A stretch of 64,000 nucleotides of DNA from Megaustenia siamemsis. Its lineage: Eukaryota; Mollusca; Gastropoda; Stylommatophora; Ariophantidae. The position numbers and the translations under genes are program-made. Shown piece after piece: positions 46,360 to 57,329 of this stretch. The first letter of the stretch is position 1, and each line of letters begins with the position of its first letter. Location of the stretch: assembly GCA_032433765.1 (NCBI GenBank), contig JAVIAB010000160.1, forward strand, positions 33,996,202 to 34,060,201. The letters are read 5' to 3'. Under the pieces are notes generated by a model that did not search any database, was not told the origin of the DNA, and was given only the letters and a program-made list of their open reading frames with translations.

Positions 46360-47756
46360 CACTCTAAGGGAGGTGGGCCCGCCTGGGTCATGACTCTCAA
46401 ACATAGACCTCCTGCTGCATTGACTCTAAAGCTTACAATATATGTTTGGCACAAAATAATTACACTTACTCTACGCAATGCTTCTATTTGACTATACGGT
46501 GTTAACTAACATGATATACCTACCTGTCATAGCTTAAACCCAGCTCATTGATGTCCTGTTCGTGGTGACCATGGTCTAAAGTGGCTTATGATTGCAACTT
46601 ATAGCTAATGACTAAAATGCACCATAAGTCTGCAGTTTTTTTTTCAATAAATAATGTGGACAAAAAAGTGTCAAAATAAAATACTATAAGAAATAACAGA
46701 AGAATTTTACCTTGTTATTCTGTGTGTGTTTGTTACCCTAGAAAACAACACTAAATTACAAGAAAAATCATCACCCAGAAGTGGATACAAGATATGCAGA
46801 AACTAAAATAAAATATACAGAGCCAAGAAATATAACAAGAATATGAGCAAGCAAGTGAAGCAATATCTAATAAAAACCACCTGTAAAAAGGTGGCCATCA
46901 AGAAGGTAGTAAAAGAAAAGTAACATCCAGTTACATGTTGATGGTGTAGGGAAGTTAAATAATATTTCTTTGTACAATGCCACATCATCTGGAGGTGATG
47001 AGACCAGTTTTATTTTATCAGAGGGGTTGACTTTAGAGAGCCAATTTGTGTTTTAAAAGAAGCCAGTATGCTTGTCAGTTAAACACAGCCAGAGGAAAAT
47101 GACAGAAGCCTTCATCATGGACAAAGATGACAGGAAACTATTGGAGAATAACCATTGCCTGAAACAGTGGTCAGTATAGAAATGAGAAAATTGCTATACA
47201 GTAGCAACATAAAAAGCAATAATTTAAAATAATGAAATGAATACTTTTCATAATATGGCCTTTACAACAAAAAAAAAAAAAGAAGCCAAATGCACTAGCA
47301 TAATTAAAACAAGACTTAACAGCACAACAAGAACTGCAGACAGATTCTTCTTCTGTGGTTATGGCTCATTCAAACTAGGATTCTAGACTCTCTTATGAAG
47401 ACTGTTGTCTTTTTCAGAGATTTCGGTGCCCTGTAGAGTTTCTCTTACAGGGAGGTGGGTGGGGACCACATTGATCTCCTAAGGCCTGGGGACAATCCTG
47501 TAGAACATGTTGTGCCAACATACACATGTAATTGTTGTAATGAAAAACTTGATATACTATAACACATTTAAATAAAGTAGATAAAAATGCAAACATTGTG
47601 GTCACAGCTCTATAATGTACAATATCAGAGATAAATTCCTTCCATTTGGCCAAAAAACTTTTTTAAGGAAGAGAAATGATAAAATCTAAATTTAATAAAA
47701 TTGACAGAAATAAAGATAACTTTATTGCAAGTGATCCATCTTATTAAGTTAATATG
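46360..47756. other. No further gene seen
   Basis: Would contain the 3'UTR of the candidate gene. The remainder is AT-rich without recognised elements. Confidence 0.45.
46646..46651 (+). promoter_or_regulatory. Candidate poly(A) signal after 46359
   Basis: AATAAA following a T-rich run, 287 bases downstream of the stop of the candidate terminal exon. It is meaningful only if that gene model is right. Confidence 0.25.
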
Positions 47757-48005
47757 GGTTATCATCATCATTGCATTCTGAACAAAATTGATTTAGTTGC
47801 TGAAAGTCAGCAGTCCGCAGAGACTTGACCTACAAGTACTCACTCAGTTGCACGGTCTGGAACATGGATCCATCTAATTGAGTTATTTGTGGGTTATCAT
47901 CACTGCACTTTGAACATAATTGATTTAGTTGCTGAACATCAGCAGTTCACAGAGACTTGACCCACAAGCACTCAGTTGCACGGTCCGGAACATGGATCCA
48001 ACTTA
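47757..48005 (-). repeat. Tandem pair of LINE-I-like terminal remnants
   Basis: Units 47757-47886 and 47891-48005 are about 85% alike by eye. Each begins with the reverse complement of the FCSECNDDD-coding end of LINE-I. Most of the rest is not recognisable. Confidence 0.5.
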
Positions 48006-48914
48006 GTCCACAGTAAAAGGTGGACAGCTGGAACCAAAACTATAAGAGGATCACAGGGAGAAGGGCTGTTTGAGATAAGAAGGCTACTGTATAGGCAATG
48101 GCATAAACCAAAATAGAAAGAATTATATTTCTATATCTCAATGGATGGTGATAGAAAAGAAAACAGAGAAAGTTATAAATGCATGAAGATGAAGTCTTGC
48201 AACAGAGATCACAAAGATGAGTTAGCCCTGGAGAAGACTGAAATCTCTCCTCCCCCCACCCACCCATATTCACACAAACTAAGGGGGAAAACATGGGAAT
48301 GAAGGAAATAAAGATGGAAGAATGAGATTTATTGGTACCAAAATAAATACAGCAAATATTTGTTTTTTTTTAGTCAGTTCTCTGGGGCGGAATGAGACTT
48401 TGGGGTCAGAGACAAATAAAATGATTTTAATGACATGGGACACCGATGATCGAACTGAAGTGAGTAATTACTGGAGTAGTAATTTCAAGACAAGTGTTAC
48501 AGTTGTTCTTGTGGAATCAGTTCACTTGTTAGTTGCCTATCTCAGTGATGTTGACTTTATGGCAACTTTGATACACAGTCACTAAAATAACAGTGTGGGA
48601 CGCGAAAAATAAACCTATCCTGACATCAAGCGATATCTTCAAAAAAGTTACAGAAATGTGTGTACACGTGCGGACAGGTTTTACAAACTAGAGGCCTACA
48701 AGATACTGTATACATAAATTGTTGCTACATTATTACAAGTAGCTTCTAATGAACAGATTCAGCAAGTATCTATCACTTTTATAGGTGACTGAAAATGTGG
48801 GGGGGGGGGGGGGGAATGTATAACCATGTTCACCGGATCTTTAGAAAATGTAATCACTACTACGGTTTTTTTTATTTTGTTTTTGTAAGGGTTTTTTTTT
48901 TCGCTTTAAGTACA
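48006..48914. other. No confident gene
   Basis: Holds the weak exon-like signal at 48375-48459 and a G-run of about 18 near 48799-48815. Confidence 0.45.
48375..48459 (+). other. Possible orphan internal exon
   Basis: A TTTTTTTTAG acceptor-like tract and a GAA|GTGAGT donor-like site bracket 85 bases that are open in one frame only (SSLGRNETLGSETNK...DTDDRTE). The phase does not join directly to either candidate exon at 45251 or 46267. No family recognised. Low-confidence exon signal. Confidence 0.2.
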
Positions 48915-49185
48915 CTAGAGTAGCAAAGTGACTGTAGGTACTGTCTTTTCAACGATGTAATATGAAATCGTCGTTTATGTAGCCGAATATAGCTTGCACG
49001 GAGTTAGACCTTAGAAACGCCATAATTGACATCTGTATTGATTGCTTTGTTTGTTGTTAGTGTGTTTGTTGTTGAGGAAACTGGAATGAGGAAGTTGCTG
49101 GGTAAATACTCTCTTTTCGATGAAAGTCTTTAGGAATCGGCGTCTGTGCAGCCGAATAGGACATGCTCAATGGAAATGATTGGGG
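48915..49185 (+). repeat. Two diverged copies of the same dispersed repeat
   Basis: 48915-49015 and 49070-49185 both contain a CTTTTCRAYG...ATCG(T/G)CGT...GCCGAATA series, like the CGCCTGTGCAATCGAGCAGG part of 34345-34514. Confidence 0.4.
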
Positions 49186-49239
49186 AGAGGAGGTGGGGCT
49201 GAGAGGTCTAGAGGTAAGATGTCGGCCTCTGGTTTCCTC

Positions 49240-50155
49240 GCGGCGTTGTCTCTGGGCAGTGAGACCCGATGTTTAGTCCTCTCTGGGTAGTGAGATCCGA
49301 TGTTTAGTCCTCTCTGGGTAGTAAGATTCGATGTTTTGTCTTTCTCCGGGTAGCGAGATCCGATGTTAAGTCCTCTCTGGGTAGTGAGATCCGATATATA
49401 GTCCTCTCTGGGTAGTGAGATTCGATGTTTTGTCCTCTCTGGGTAGTAAGATTCGATGTTTTGTCCTCTCTGGGCAGTGAGATCCGATATTTAGTCCTCT
49501 CTGGGTAGTGAGATCCGATATTTAGTCCTCTCTGGGTAGTGAGATCCGATGTTTTGTCCTCTCTGGGTAGTAAGATTCGATGTTTTGTCCTCTCTGGGTA
49601 GTGAGATCCGATGTTTTGTCCTCTCTGGGTAGTAAGATCCAATGTTTTGTCCTCTCTGGGTAGTAAGATTCGATGTTTTGTCCTCTCTGGGTAGTAAGAT
49701 TCGATGTTTTGTCCTCTCTGGGTAGTAAGATTCGATGTTTTGTCCTCTCTGTGTAGTAAGATTCGATGTTTTGTCCTCTCTGGGTAGTAAGATTCGTTGT
49801 TTTGTCCTCTCTGGGTAGTAAGATCCTATGTTTTGTCCTCTCTGGGTAGTGAGATCCGATGTTTTGTCCTCTCTGGGTAGTAAGATCCGATGTTTTGTCC
49901 TCTCTGGGTAGTAATATTCGATGTTTTGTCCTCTCAGGGTAGTAAGATTCGATGTTTTGTCCTCTCTGGGTAGTAAGATTCTATGTTTTGTCCTCTCTGG
50001 GTAGTAAGATCCAATGTTTTGTCCTCTCTGGGTAGTGAGATCCGATGTTGTGTCCTCTTTGGGTAGTGAGATCCGATGTTTTGTCCTATCTGGGTAGTAA
50101 GATTCGATGTTTTGTCCTATCTGGGTAGTGAGATCCGATGTTTAGTCCTCTCGGA
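49240..50155. repeat. 31-bp minisatellite inside SINE-B
   Basis: About 30 units of TCCTCTCTGGGTAGTAAGAT followed by (T/C)CGATGTTTTG. Adjacent units differ at a few positions (GTGAGATCC versus GTAAGATTC). Confidence 0.95.
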
Positions 50156-50217
50156 TAACAGAAAAAAAAAAAAAAACAGGATGTCCCGCGTGCACTCGCA
50201 CACGTTAAAGAACCATT

Positions 50218-50521
50218 CTTCTTCTATCCTTCCTCCTATGCCGTTGGCGTCGAGGGGAGATGCAATCTGCGATCCTTTGCTTTTCTGTTGGCCTCTTCAG
50301 GTCTTATCCCTCCTTGTGACTCCAGTATTCCCTTTATCCATCTCCTTATCGGTCTTCCTCTTACTCTGGCGTTTTCGTAGCATTTGTTTATGGCTCTTTG
50401 AGTCATTGGTAGTTCATTTTGTCTTGTCATACCACCGAACCATTTTACCTGTTGTTTCTTTATGTATTCGATGGCTGGTTCAATTTCGAGTTTCTTCCAC
50501 AGGTCGGTGTTTCTTACCGAC
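50218..50521 (-). mobile_element. Short LINE-C 3' fragment inserted in SINE-B
   Basis: Nearly identical to part of 42502-42925 (IEYIKKQQVKWFGGM...GRPIRRW). An 11-bp TSD AAAGAACCATT at 50207-50217 and 50522-50532 splits the SINE-B tail. Confidence 0.9.
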
Positions 50522-50594
50522 AAAGAACCATTGGCAGTTAAAAGTAGAAATGAGTAGGCCACAAAATGTCCGCCTCCCGGGGTGGGTGGGGAGG

Positions 50595-50705
50595 GGGGTA
50601 AGAAGGAACTTTCTTAAGCAAATCTACCCATGTCGAAGACGGATGTGTCGGGTCTTAAAAGGCGCAGATATCGCGGCTTTGCCGTAAGCTAGCGACACAA
50701 CGCAT
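50595..50705 (+). repeat. Dispersed repeat shared with 11898-11995
   Basis: Partner copy, less decayed: CTTAAGCAAATCTACCCATG, AAAAGGCGCAGATATCGCGG, GTAAGCTAGCGACACAACG. Confidence 0.5.
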
Positions 50706-50774
50706 ACACGTCTACTTTACGGATGAAAGAAGACGAATGTATGACGAGTCAGGAATCTGACCTCGGTGAAGTTG

Positions 50775-51890
50775 TCTTCTTTTTCCTCTCTTCCTCATCA
50801 GCCTTTCAGCGTCGAGGGGAGATATAATTTGTGTTCTTTTGCTCTTCGTTTCGCCTCTGCTGCTGGTATGTTTCCTAGTGTTTCTAATATTCTATCGATG
50901 TATCTTTTTCGTGGTCGACCCTTAGGTCTGGTATTCTCGCAACGTTTATTGAGGGCTCGTTGTGTTTTTATGCATTTTGGCATGTTACGTGGCCAAACCA
51001 TTTTATCTGTTGTTTCTTTATATATTCTATGGGGGGGGGGGGGGGGAGAGTATTCCTAGCTTTTTTTCTCAATTCTTCATTTCTAATCTTGTCTCTCAGG
51101 CTGTTTCCTGTCATTCGTCTGGCACATCTCATCTTATAGAGGTTGTTTTTCCTTATTGATCTCACATCTAGGGTCCAGGACTGACATTGGTAGCACAACG
51201 TTGGGATGAAGATTGTATTGTACAGTGCCCGTTTTGTCTCTAGAGTTATTTCCTTGTTGGACAATAGTGGTGATAACTGTCCAATAATTTGCTACGCTTT
51301 CATGCATATTGAGTCTATCTCTGCTGTTTGTGAATTGTCGTTTGTCACTAAATTTGCTTGGTATTTGAATTCCTCTACTTTTTTTAGTTTCCTTTCTATA
51401 GTTATGTTGACGTTCTGTTTATCTTTGGCGGCATTCATGACTTCTGTTGGTATTTATTTGGTATATTCCGATGATGTTTATTTTCATATTGTATTTTGTG
51501 CCTGTGCTGTTTATTTAAGTGTTCTCGTAGGTCTTCTATTTTTTAATGTATTAGTGCCTGATCGTCTGCAAATAAAAGCTCGTTGATCTCCTCTGTCTCT
51601 GATGGGTTGGCAAACTTGCATATATAGTCTAATAAACAGTAAGGGGATAGTATGCATCTCTGTCTTACACCGGATCTATCTTCGAAGTGGTCTGTGTAGC
51701 TTGTTGCTGTAGAGACTTTTAATTTGGTTGGTTAGATGTTGGCCTACTCCGTATGTTGTTAGATCTTCCACAGTTCTGTTTACTTTATCGAATGCTTTTT
51801 CCTGGTCAATGAAAGTTATGTACACATTATGATTGTGTTCTGTCGTCTTTTCTGTAAAAGCTGCTTTAAGGTGAACGCAATTACATCCTC
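50775..51890 (-). mobile_element. LINE-C fragment reaching into the RT domain
   Basis: Longest LINE-C copy. From the 5' side: DQEKAFDKVNRT-type RT residues, a broken LLFADDQALIH active site, EEFKYQANL, CYQCQSWTLDVRSIRK, MTGNSLRDKIRNEELRKK and GRPRKR. Several stops and frameshifts. Its 5' half belongs to the block duplicated at 54814. Confidence 0.83.
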
Positions 51891-52139
51891 TTTTTTTTTT
51901 TTAACGGAAACCCGGGAATCGCTTAACTGTAGTAAAAAAAAAAAAAAAATCCCGCGAACCGGATTCGAACCAGTGACCTAAGGATTACCATTCTTGCCAT
52001 CTACAGTTCTCCGCTCTACCAACTGAGCTATCGCGGGGTCACAGGTGAAAATGTAAGGAGAGTAAATAAGGACGATTTGTGTTCGATTGGAGGGACTGCG
52101 ACACAGACAATGCTACATAATTAGCTGACCCCTCAGGTA
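51337..52139. repeat. Duplicated block, copy 1 (LINE-C fragment plus tRNA-Tyr)
   Basis: This block recurs in the same orientation at 54814-55754. It holds the 5' part of a LINE-C fragment (minus strand), a 35-base spacer bounded by A/T runs, the tRNA-Tyr gene and about 100 bases of tRNA 5' flank. By eye the copies differ at only a few percent of positions, apart from an insertion in copy 2. Confidence 0.85.
51950..52037 (-). tRNA. tRNA-Tyr (GTA), intron-containing, copy 1
   Basis: Nearly identical to the 55564 copy, with the same acceptor stem, boxes, 15-base intron and T-run terminator. One G-to-A change in the 5' anticodon stem (GGAGAACTGTAG rather than GGAGGACTGTAG) leaves an A-C mismatch, and the intron differs by one base. 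It may be a weaker gene or an early pseudogene. It lies in the same duplicated block as copy 2. Confidence 0.82.
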
Positions 52140-52189
52140 ATAAAATAAAATAAAAAAAATTAATAACAAAATAAAATTACACATTATCC

Positions 52190-54813
52190 AGTGCCATGCA
52201 CCAACCAACGATAAAGATGATTTAGTTAAAGATGATTTTTATAAACAGTTACAATGTCAGATGGATGCAAGACGAGCCAAAAATATATATTAATCTTGAT
52301 GGGAGACCTAAATGCTAAAGTAGGATCAGACAACAGACGCTTCGAAGAGTTAGAGATTATGGGAAATCTTGGAGATATAAACGAGAATGGAGAGATATTT
52401 GTGAATTTCTGCGCTCTTAATCAAGTGAGCCTTGGAGGAACGATATTCCAACATAAAAGAATACACAAAGCTACATGGGTGCCACCAGATCATACAACGG
52501 AAAATCAAAATGATCACATATGTATTAATAATAAGTTTAAGTCATCCTTACAGGATGTAAAAGTATAGAGAGGGGCAGATATAGCTTCTGATCATCATCT
52601 TCTGATAGCTAAACTTAAAATTAAATTAAAAAGGACACAACGAATAAGGTTAGAAAGTATTTCAATGTAGGGTTCCTTAAAGAACAAGGATTTAAAGATA
52701 AATTCGCAGTCACAATATCAAACAAATACCAAGTCCTCCAACAACTAGAAAATACAATAAATATAGAAGATCATTGGAAACAGGTAAAAGATATATGGAA
52801 AGAGACTTGCGAAGAAACACTAGGGAAAAGAGAACGCCAGAATAAGGCATGGATGACAGCAGAGACCCTGGACAAAATTAAAGAAAGAAAGAACAAGAAA
52901 GCAGACATAAATAAAAGCAAAACGAGAAGTAATAAAGCCGAGACACAGGGAGCTTACACAGAGGTGAACAAAGAGGTGAGAAGATGCATTAAAAGGGATA
53001 AGAGGAAATATATAGATGAACTAGCTAAAGAGGCAGAAGAAGCAGCAAATAAAGGGAATATGAAAGAACTGTACAACAGCACAAAGAAATTAAGTGGAAA
53101 ATACAAACAGATCAATGCCTTTATTAAAGATAAGAAAGGAAATCTGCTTAGTTTTATAAGCGAACAAATGGAGAGATGGAAAGAGCATTTTGAAGAAACT
53201 TTTGAACAGACCTGGCTCAAATAATCCTCCAGATATACTACCAGCAGAAGAAGAGTTACACGTTAACTGTGAAAAACCAAGCAAAGAATAAATAATGAAA
53301 GCCATCAAACTATTAAAAAATGGTAAAGCCGCAGGACCAGATGAAATTCCTTCGGAAGCACATCAAAGCGGATATTAACACCTCTACCAAGATGCTACAT
53401 AATCTATTAGATAAAATTTGGGAGAGGGAAGAAATATCTAAAGACTGGAAAGAAGGTTATATGATCAAACTACCAAAGAAAGGAAGTTTACAGGAGTGCA
53501 CAAATTATAGGGGAATTATGCTACTATCAGTGCCAGGAAAAATATTAAGCAGAATCATTCTGGAGAGACTAAAAGAGGCCATAGAGAAACGTTTGAGAGA
53601 TGAACAAGCAGGTTTTAGGAAGAACAGATCATGTGCTGATCAAATAACTACTCTACGTATAATAGTTGAACAAAGTTTAGAACTAAAATCCCCACTTTAT
53701 ATTGGATTCATAGATTACGAAAATGCATTTGATAGTTTAGATAGAAGAATGCTTTGGAAGTTGCTGAGTCATTACGGAATCCCCAGAAAGTTTATTAACC
53801 TGATAAAAACAATGTATGCAGGAACGAAATGTAGTGTGGTGCATGAAGGACAGATTACAGAAGCATTTGAAATAAGAACAGGAGTAAGGCAGGGATGCCT
53901 TCTGTCTCCATTTCTCTTTCTACTGGTCATAGATTGGATTATGAAAATAACTCAAAACAACAGAAATGGAATCCAGTGGTCACTGACCAAACAACTTGAT
54001 GATTTAGACTTTGCTGATGACATAGCTCTCCTATCACACAACCATCAACAGATGCAGGATAAAATGAGCATACTTGATGAGAGATCACAATAGCTATGAC
54101 TAAAGATTAATAGAGATAAGACCAACATTATGAGAATTAATACAGTTGGCAATAACCAAATAAAACTATGAGAATTACCTCTATTAGATGTACAATCTTA
54201 CATATATCTGGGCAGCAATATAGATAAAGAGGGAGGAACAGAAAACGATACCAAAATAAGGACATCAAAAGCAAGAGGAGCTTTCATTGCACTGGGAAAC
54301 ATATGGAAATCCAAAGAAATTAGGTTAAATACAAAAATAAAAATTTTCAACTCAAATGTTAACTCGGTCCTATTATATGGCTGTAAAACATTGAGAACAA
54401 CAAAATTGACAATCACGAAGATACAGACTTTCATTAATGGATGCTTCCGCAGGATAAAAGGATTGAAATGGCAGGACAAAATCACTAACATAGAATTATG
54501 GAAATGTACCAGTCAAACACCAGTGGATAAAGAGATACAGCGAAGACGATGGCGCTGGACAGGACACACACTACGGAAGCCAACTGAGAGTATTACACAA
54601 CAGGCCCTTTTTTGGAATCCCCAGGGTGAAAAGACAAAGAGGAAGACCAAGGAATTCTTGGAGAAGACAGATAGAAGCCGACATAAAGATGATGTGGAAG
54701 ACATGGAATGATCTTAAAAGAATGGCAAAAAACAGAACGACTTGGAAAGTGTTTGTTGAAGACCTATGCTCCCTCCACTGGGAGCTAAAAAGGTAGAAGA
54801 AGAAGTAGAAGAA
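52190..54813 (+). mobile_element. LINE-D with endonuclease remnant and reverse transcriptase
   Basis: Longest LINE in the window. An APE-type endonuclease C-terminal part (MGDLNAKVGSDNR ... SDHHLLIAKL) is followed by a charged linker, then RT from GPDEIP (broken) through EQAGFRKNRSCADQ, IGFIDYENAFDSLD, RQGCLLSPFLF and DLDFADDIALL. The thumb and a C-terminal RRRWRWTGHTLRK domain follow. Stops at 54091 and elsewhere, plus frameshifts near 52568, 53220 and 53330, show it is dead. There is no RNase H. It lies exactly between the two tRNA-Tyr blocks. The tail is GAAGAAGTAGAAGAAGA. Confidence 0.9.
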
Positions 54814-54814
54814 G

Positions 54815-55480
54815 AGACTAAATTTGCTAGGTATTTGAATTCCTCTACTTGTTTTAGTTGCCTGCCTTCTATAGTTATGTTGACGTTCTGTTTATCTTTG
54901 GCGGCATTCATGACTTCTGTTGGTATTTATTTGGTATATTCTGATGATGTTTATTTTCATGTTGTATTTTGTGCCTGTGCTGTTTATTTAAGTGTTCTCG
55001 TAGGTCTTCTATTTTTTAATGTATTAGTGCCTGATCGTCTGCAAATAAAAGCTCGCTGATCTCCTCTGTCTCTGATGGGTTGGCAAACTTGCATATATAG
55101 TCTAATAAACAGTAGGGGGATAGTATGCATCTCTGTCTTACACCGGATCTATCTTCGAAGTGGTCTGTGTAGCTTGCTGCTGTAGAGACTTAATGGCGAT
55201 ACTAAAAAAAAGAAGAAAAAGAGTAGTATGGTGACAGCTACTTTACGTGGTAATGGACGAAACAAAAGTCGACGTTTCGGCCAAGTAGGCCTTCATCTGG
55301 ACGAACAATAAACACAAAAATTATATATAACGTTGGTTGGTTATATGTTGGCCTACTCCGTATGTTGTTAGTATCTCCCACAGTTCTGTTTACTTTATCG
55401 AATGCTTTTTCCTGGTCAATGAAAGCTATGTACAAATATGATTGTGTTCTGTCGTCTTTTCTGCAAAAGCTGCGTTAAGG
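54815..55480 (-). mobile_element. LINE-C 5' part, duplicated copy
   Basis: Direct repeat of 51337-51890, with FIDQEKAFDKVNRT visible at 55435-55390 on the minus strand. It is interrupted at 55191-55334 by a foldback-like insertion. Confidence 0.82.
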
Positions 55481-55563
55481 TGAATAGGGCAAGTACATCC
55501 TGTTTTTTTTTTTTTTAACGGAAACCCGGGAATCGCTTAACTGTAGTAAAAAAAAAAAAAAAA

Positions 55564-55651
55564 TCCCGCGAACCGGATTCGAACCAGTGACCTAAGGATT
55601 GCCATTCTTGCCATCTACAGTCCTCCGCTCTACCAACTGAGCTATCGCGGG
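55564..55651 (-). tRNA. tRNA-Tyr (GTA), intron-containing, copy 2
   Basis: The 88-base gene has a perfect 7-bp acceptor stem (CCCGCGA/TCGCGGG), A box TAGCTCAGTTGG, B box GGTTCGAATCC, discriminator A and anticodon GTA at 55618-55616. A 15-base intron sits just 3' of the anticodon, after G37, where eukaryotic tRNA-Tyr introns always lie. Removing it gives 73 nt. An A-run on the plus strand directly after 55564 supplies a Pol III T terminator. The anticodon stem pairs fully if G-T is allowed. Confidence 0.9.
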
Positions 55652-55774
55652 GTCACAGGTGAAAATGTAAGGAGAGTAAATAAGGACGATTTGTGTTCGA
55701 TTGAGGGACTGCGACACAGACAACGCTACATAATTATCTGATCCCTTCAGGTACATTGAAAATTAAAAACAAAC

Positions 55775-56276
55775 GTGTTCTGCACATACGCATCTAATCA
55801 ATTTGATATAAATCTAGAAAGAAAGAAGAAAACGGAAGCCACAGTGATATTCTTCAGAAAGCCTGCACAATAAAACTGAAACATAAAGCTTGAAGAAATC
55901 CTGGCATAAGTTTATTGTTGATGTGCATTCATTGCCTGAAAGGAAAATCGCGTTGGCAGTAGATAACTTTGTATATCTCAGAAGTTGTATAGGTCAATAA
56001 GACACACAGAAATCAGTTAGAATCAGAATGGCAACGGTACAATGCCTTTAAGAAACCTTGGGAAAATATGTAAATAAAATCTCCTGCACATAAAAACAGA
56101 GTGGGAATTTGGAATTTTCAAATCAAGTGTATTTTTAACCGTTTTGCTTATTACATGAGAGCTGAAAAACAAGTAAAGAAAAATATGTAATAATTCGAAA
56201 ACAAATGCCTCCGGAAAATACTTTGTATACCAAGGAGTGATATGGAAATAAAGACAAGTGCTAGTGTAAAAGGAAT
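55775..56276 (+). mobile_element. Strongly decayed LINE-A-like fragment
   Basis: Frame-hopping translation shows DNFVYL, RIRMA, a degenerate W-K-S thumb stretch and CLRKIL-like residues. Many stops. Confidence 0.45.
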
Positions 56277-56648
56277 CATCATCATCAAGTACCGGGCCTA
56301 CTGGCGTAGGAGATCATCTCTTTCCACAACTTTTGATCTCGACAGTTATTTATCATTTCTGTTGTTGACCTTCTGCCAAGCCATTCTCTTAAGTTGTCTA
56401 GTATATGTTTTCTCTTTGCTTCCCTCTATCTCTTCGTCCCTCAGTTTTCCCATTTGTTAAAATATATTTCAGCTGTTCTCTTCTCATTAGGTGGCCAAAA
56501 AAAGTATGACTGTTTCCTTCCTAATATTGGAAATTAGCTCTCTTTTTGCTTTGGCCTCTTTCATAACGTTTTCATTACTCTTCTTAGCTGTCCATGGTAT
56601 TCTCAACATTCTTCTGTAAAACCACAATTCTACAGACTCCAGTGATTC
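56277..56648 (-). mobile_element. LINE-B 3' fragment
   Basis: Starts (plus strand) with ATCATCATCATCAAG and matches 19200-19560, including the minus-strand RMLRIPWTAKKSNENV segment. It joins a SINE-A copy at 56650. Confidence 0.8.
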
Positions 56649-56649
56649 T

Positions 56650-56767
56650 CCAGAAAAAAATCCGGTACCCATTAAAGGCTGGGTGAACCGGAGCCGTCGG
56701 TTGAGATCGAACCCTACCCCTTGTCCTTTGTAGTCCAGTTCACTAACCACTGAGCTATCGCGGCTCC
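56650..56767 (-). mobile_element. SINE-A head fragment
   Basis: The tRNA head and first third of SINE-A on the minus strand, joined at 56650 to a LINE-B fragment. The SINE 3' part is absent. Confidence 0.8.
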
Positions 56768-57329
56768 CTCTTATTTGATAACCAATCACTTAATTTGTTA
56801 CTCTGTGGTCGAATCTTGGGAAGAACAATAGAGATATCAATTGCGGTAAGGTAGTGAGTGTGTGGCGATCAAACGAGTGGTGGGCAGGCGTTGTGGTGCC
56901 CACTGGCTAGAAACTGAGAACCTTTCCCTTCCCCTCCAACCCTTTCCCAGAACATTCTTGAATTAATGTTTAATTTATAAAACAAATAGAAATGATCGTG
57001 TTCATTGTTCTTTGTAACGCGGAAACCCTTGACGGTCCGTGGCTGACTAGTTAAATGGAAATGCTTTCATGCGAAACGTAATGAAGTCGTTTCAGGGTAC
57101 AGTCGGTGTTTCGGCTGTTAATTGATACCTGACTTGCTGTGGTTACCGAAAATTTGAAGATCGTTGTGGAAGGTGAGGGAAGACGTGATGTACCGTAGAC
57201 ACTTCAACGATACTTTTGTAGACACGAACTATGATGGATGATTCAGGCGTTCCTCTGTATACAGTAATCTTATCTGTTACATGTTTTACTTTCTTGTTAA
57301 TATCAAATTGTATTATTCATCAATTTAAA
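56768..57329. other. No gene seen
   Basis: Unique-looking sequence between SINE-A/LINE-B fragments and LINE-F. Confidence 0.5.

Larger units (their letters stand above)
49191..50570 (+). mobile_element. SINE-B swollen by an internal minisatellite
   Basis: The head at 49191-49240 (GGTCTAGAGGTAAGATGTCGG) and tail (GTGCACTCGCACACGTTAAAG, 50190-50210, resumed at 50533) match the compact copy at 57925-58175. Between them is a ~31-bp tandem array, and LINE-C 50218-50521 splits the tail. Confidence 0.75.
54814..55754. repeat. Duplicated block, copy 2
   Basis: Direct repeat of 51337-52139, beginning where the GAAGAAG tail of LINE-D ends. It carries an extra segment at about 55191-55334 that resembles one arm of the foldback element at 30107-30374. 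Confidence 0.85.

Noticed and set aside
48322..48585. 87-codon ORF as a gene
   Set aside because: No recognised domain. Only the splice-like borders at 48375 and 48459 were kept, as a low-confidence exon.
49304..49642. 112-codon ORF with YPERTKHR repeats
   Set aside because: It is the reverse strand of the SINE-B minisatellite.
52140..54813. LTR retrotransposon flanked by direct repeats
   Set aside because: The flanking repeats contain a LINE fragment and a tRNA, without TG...CA ends, primer-binding site or polypurine tract, and the enclosed RT is LINE-type.
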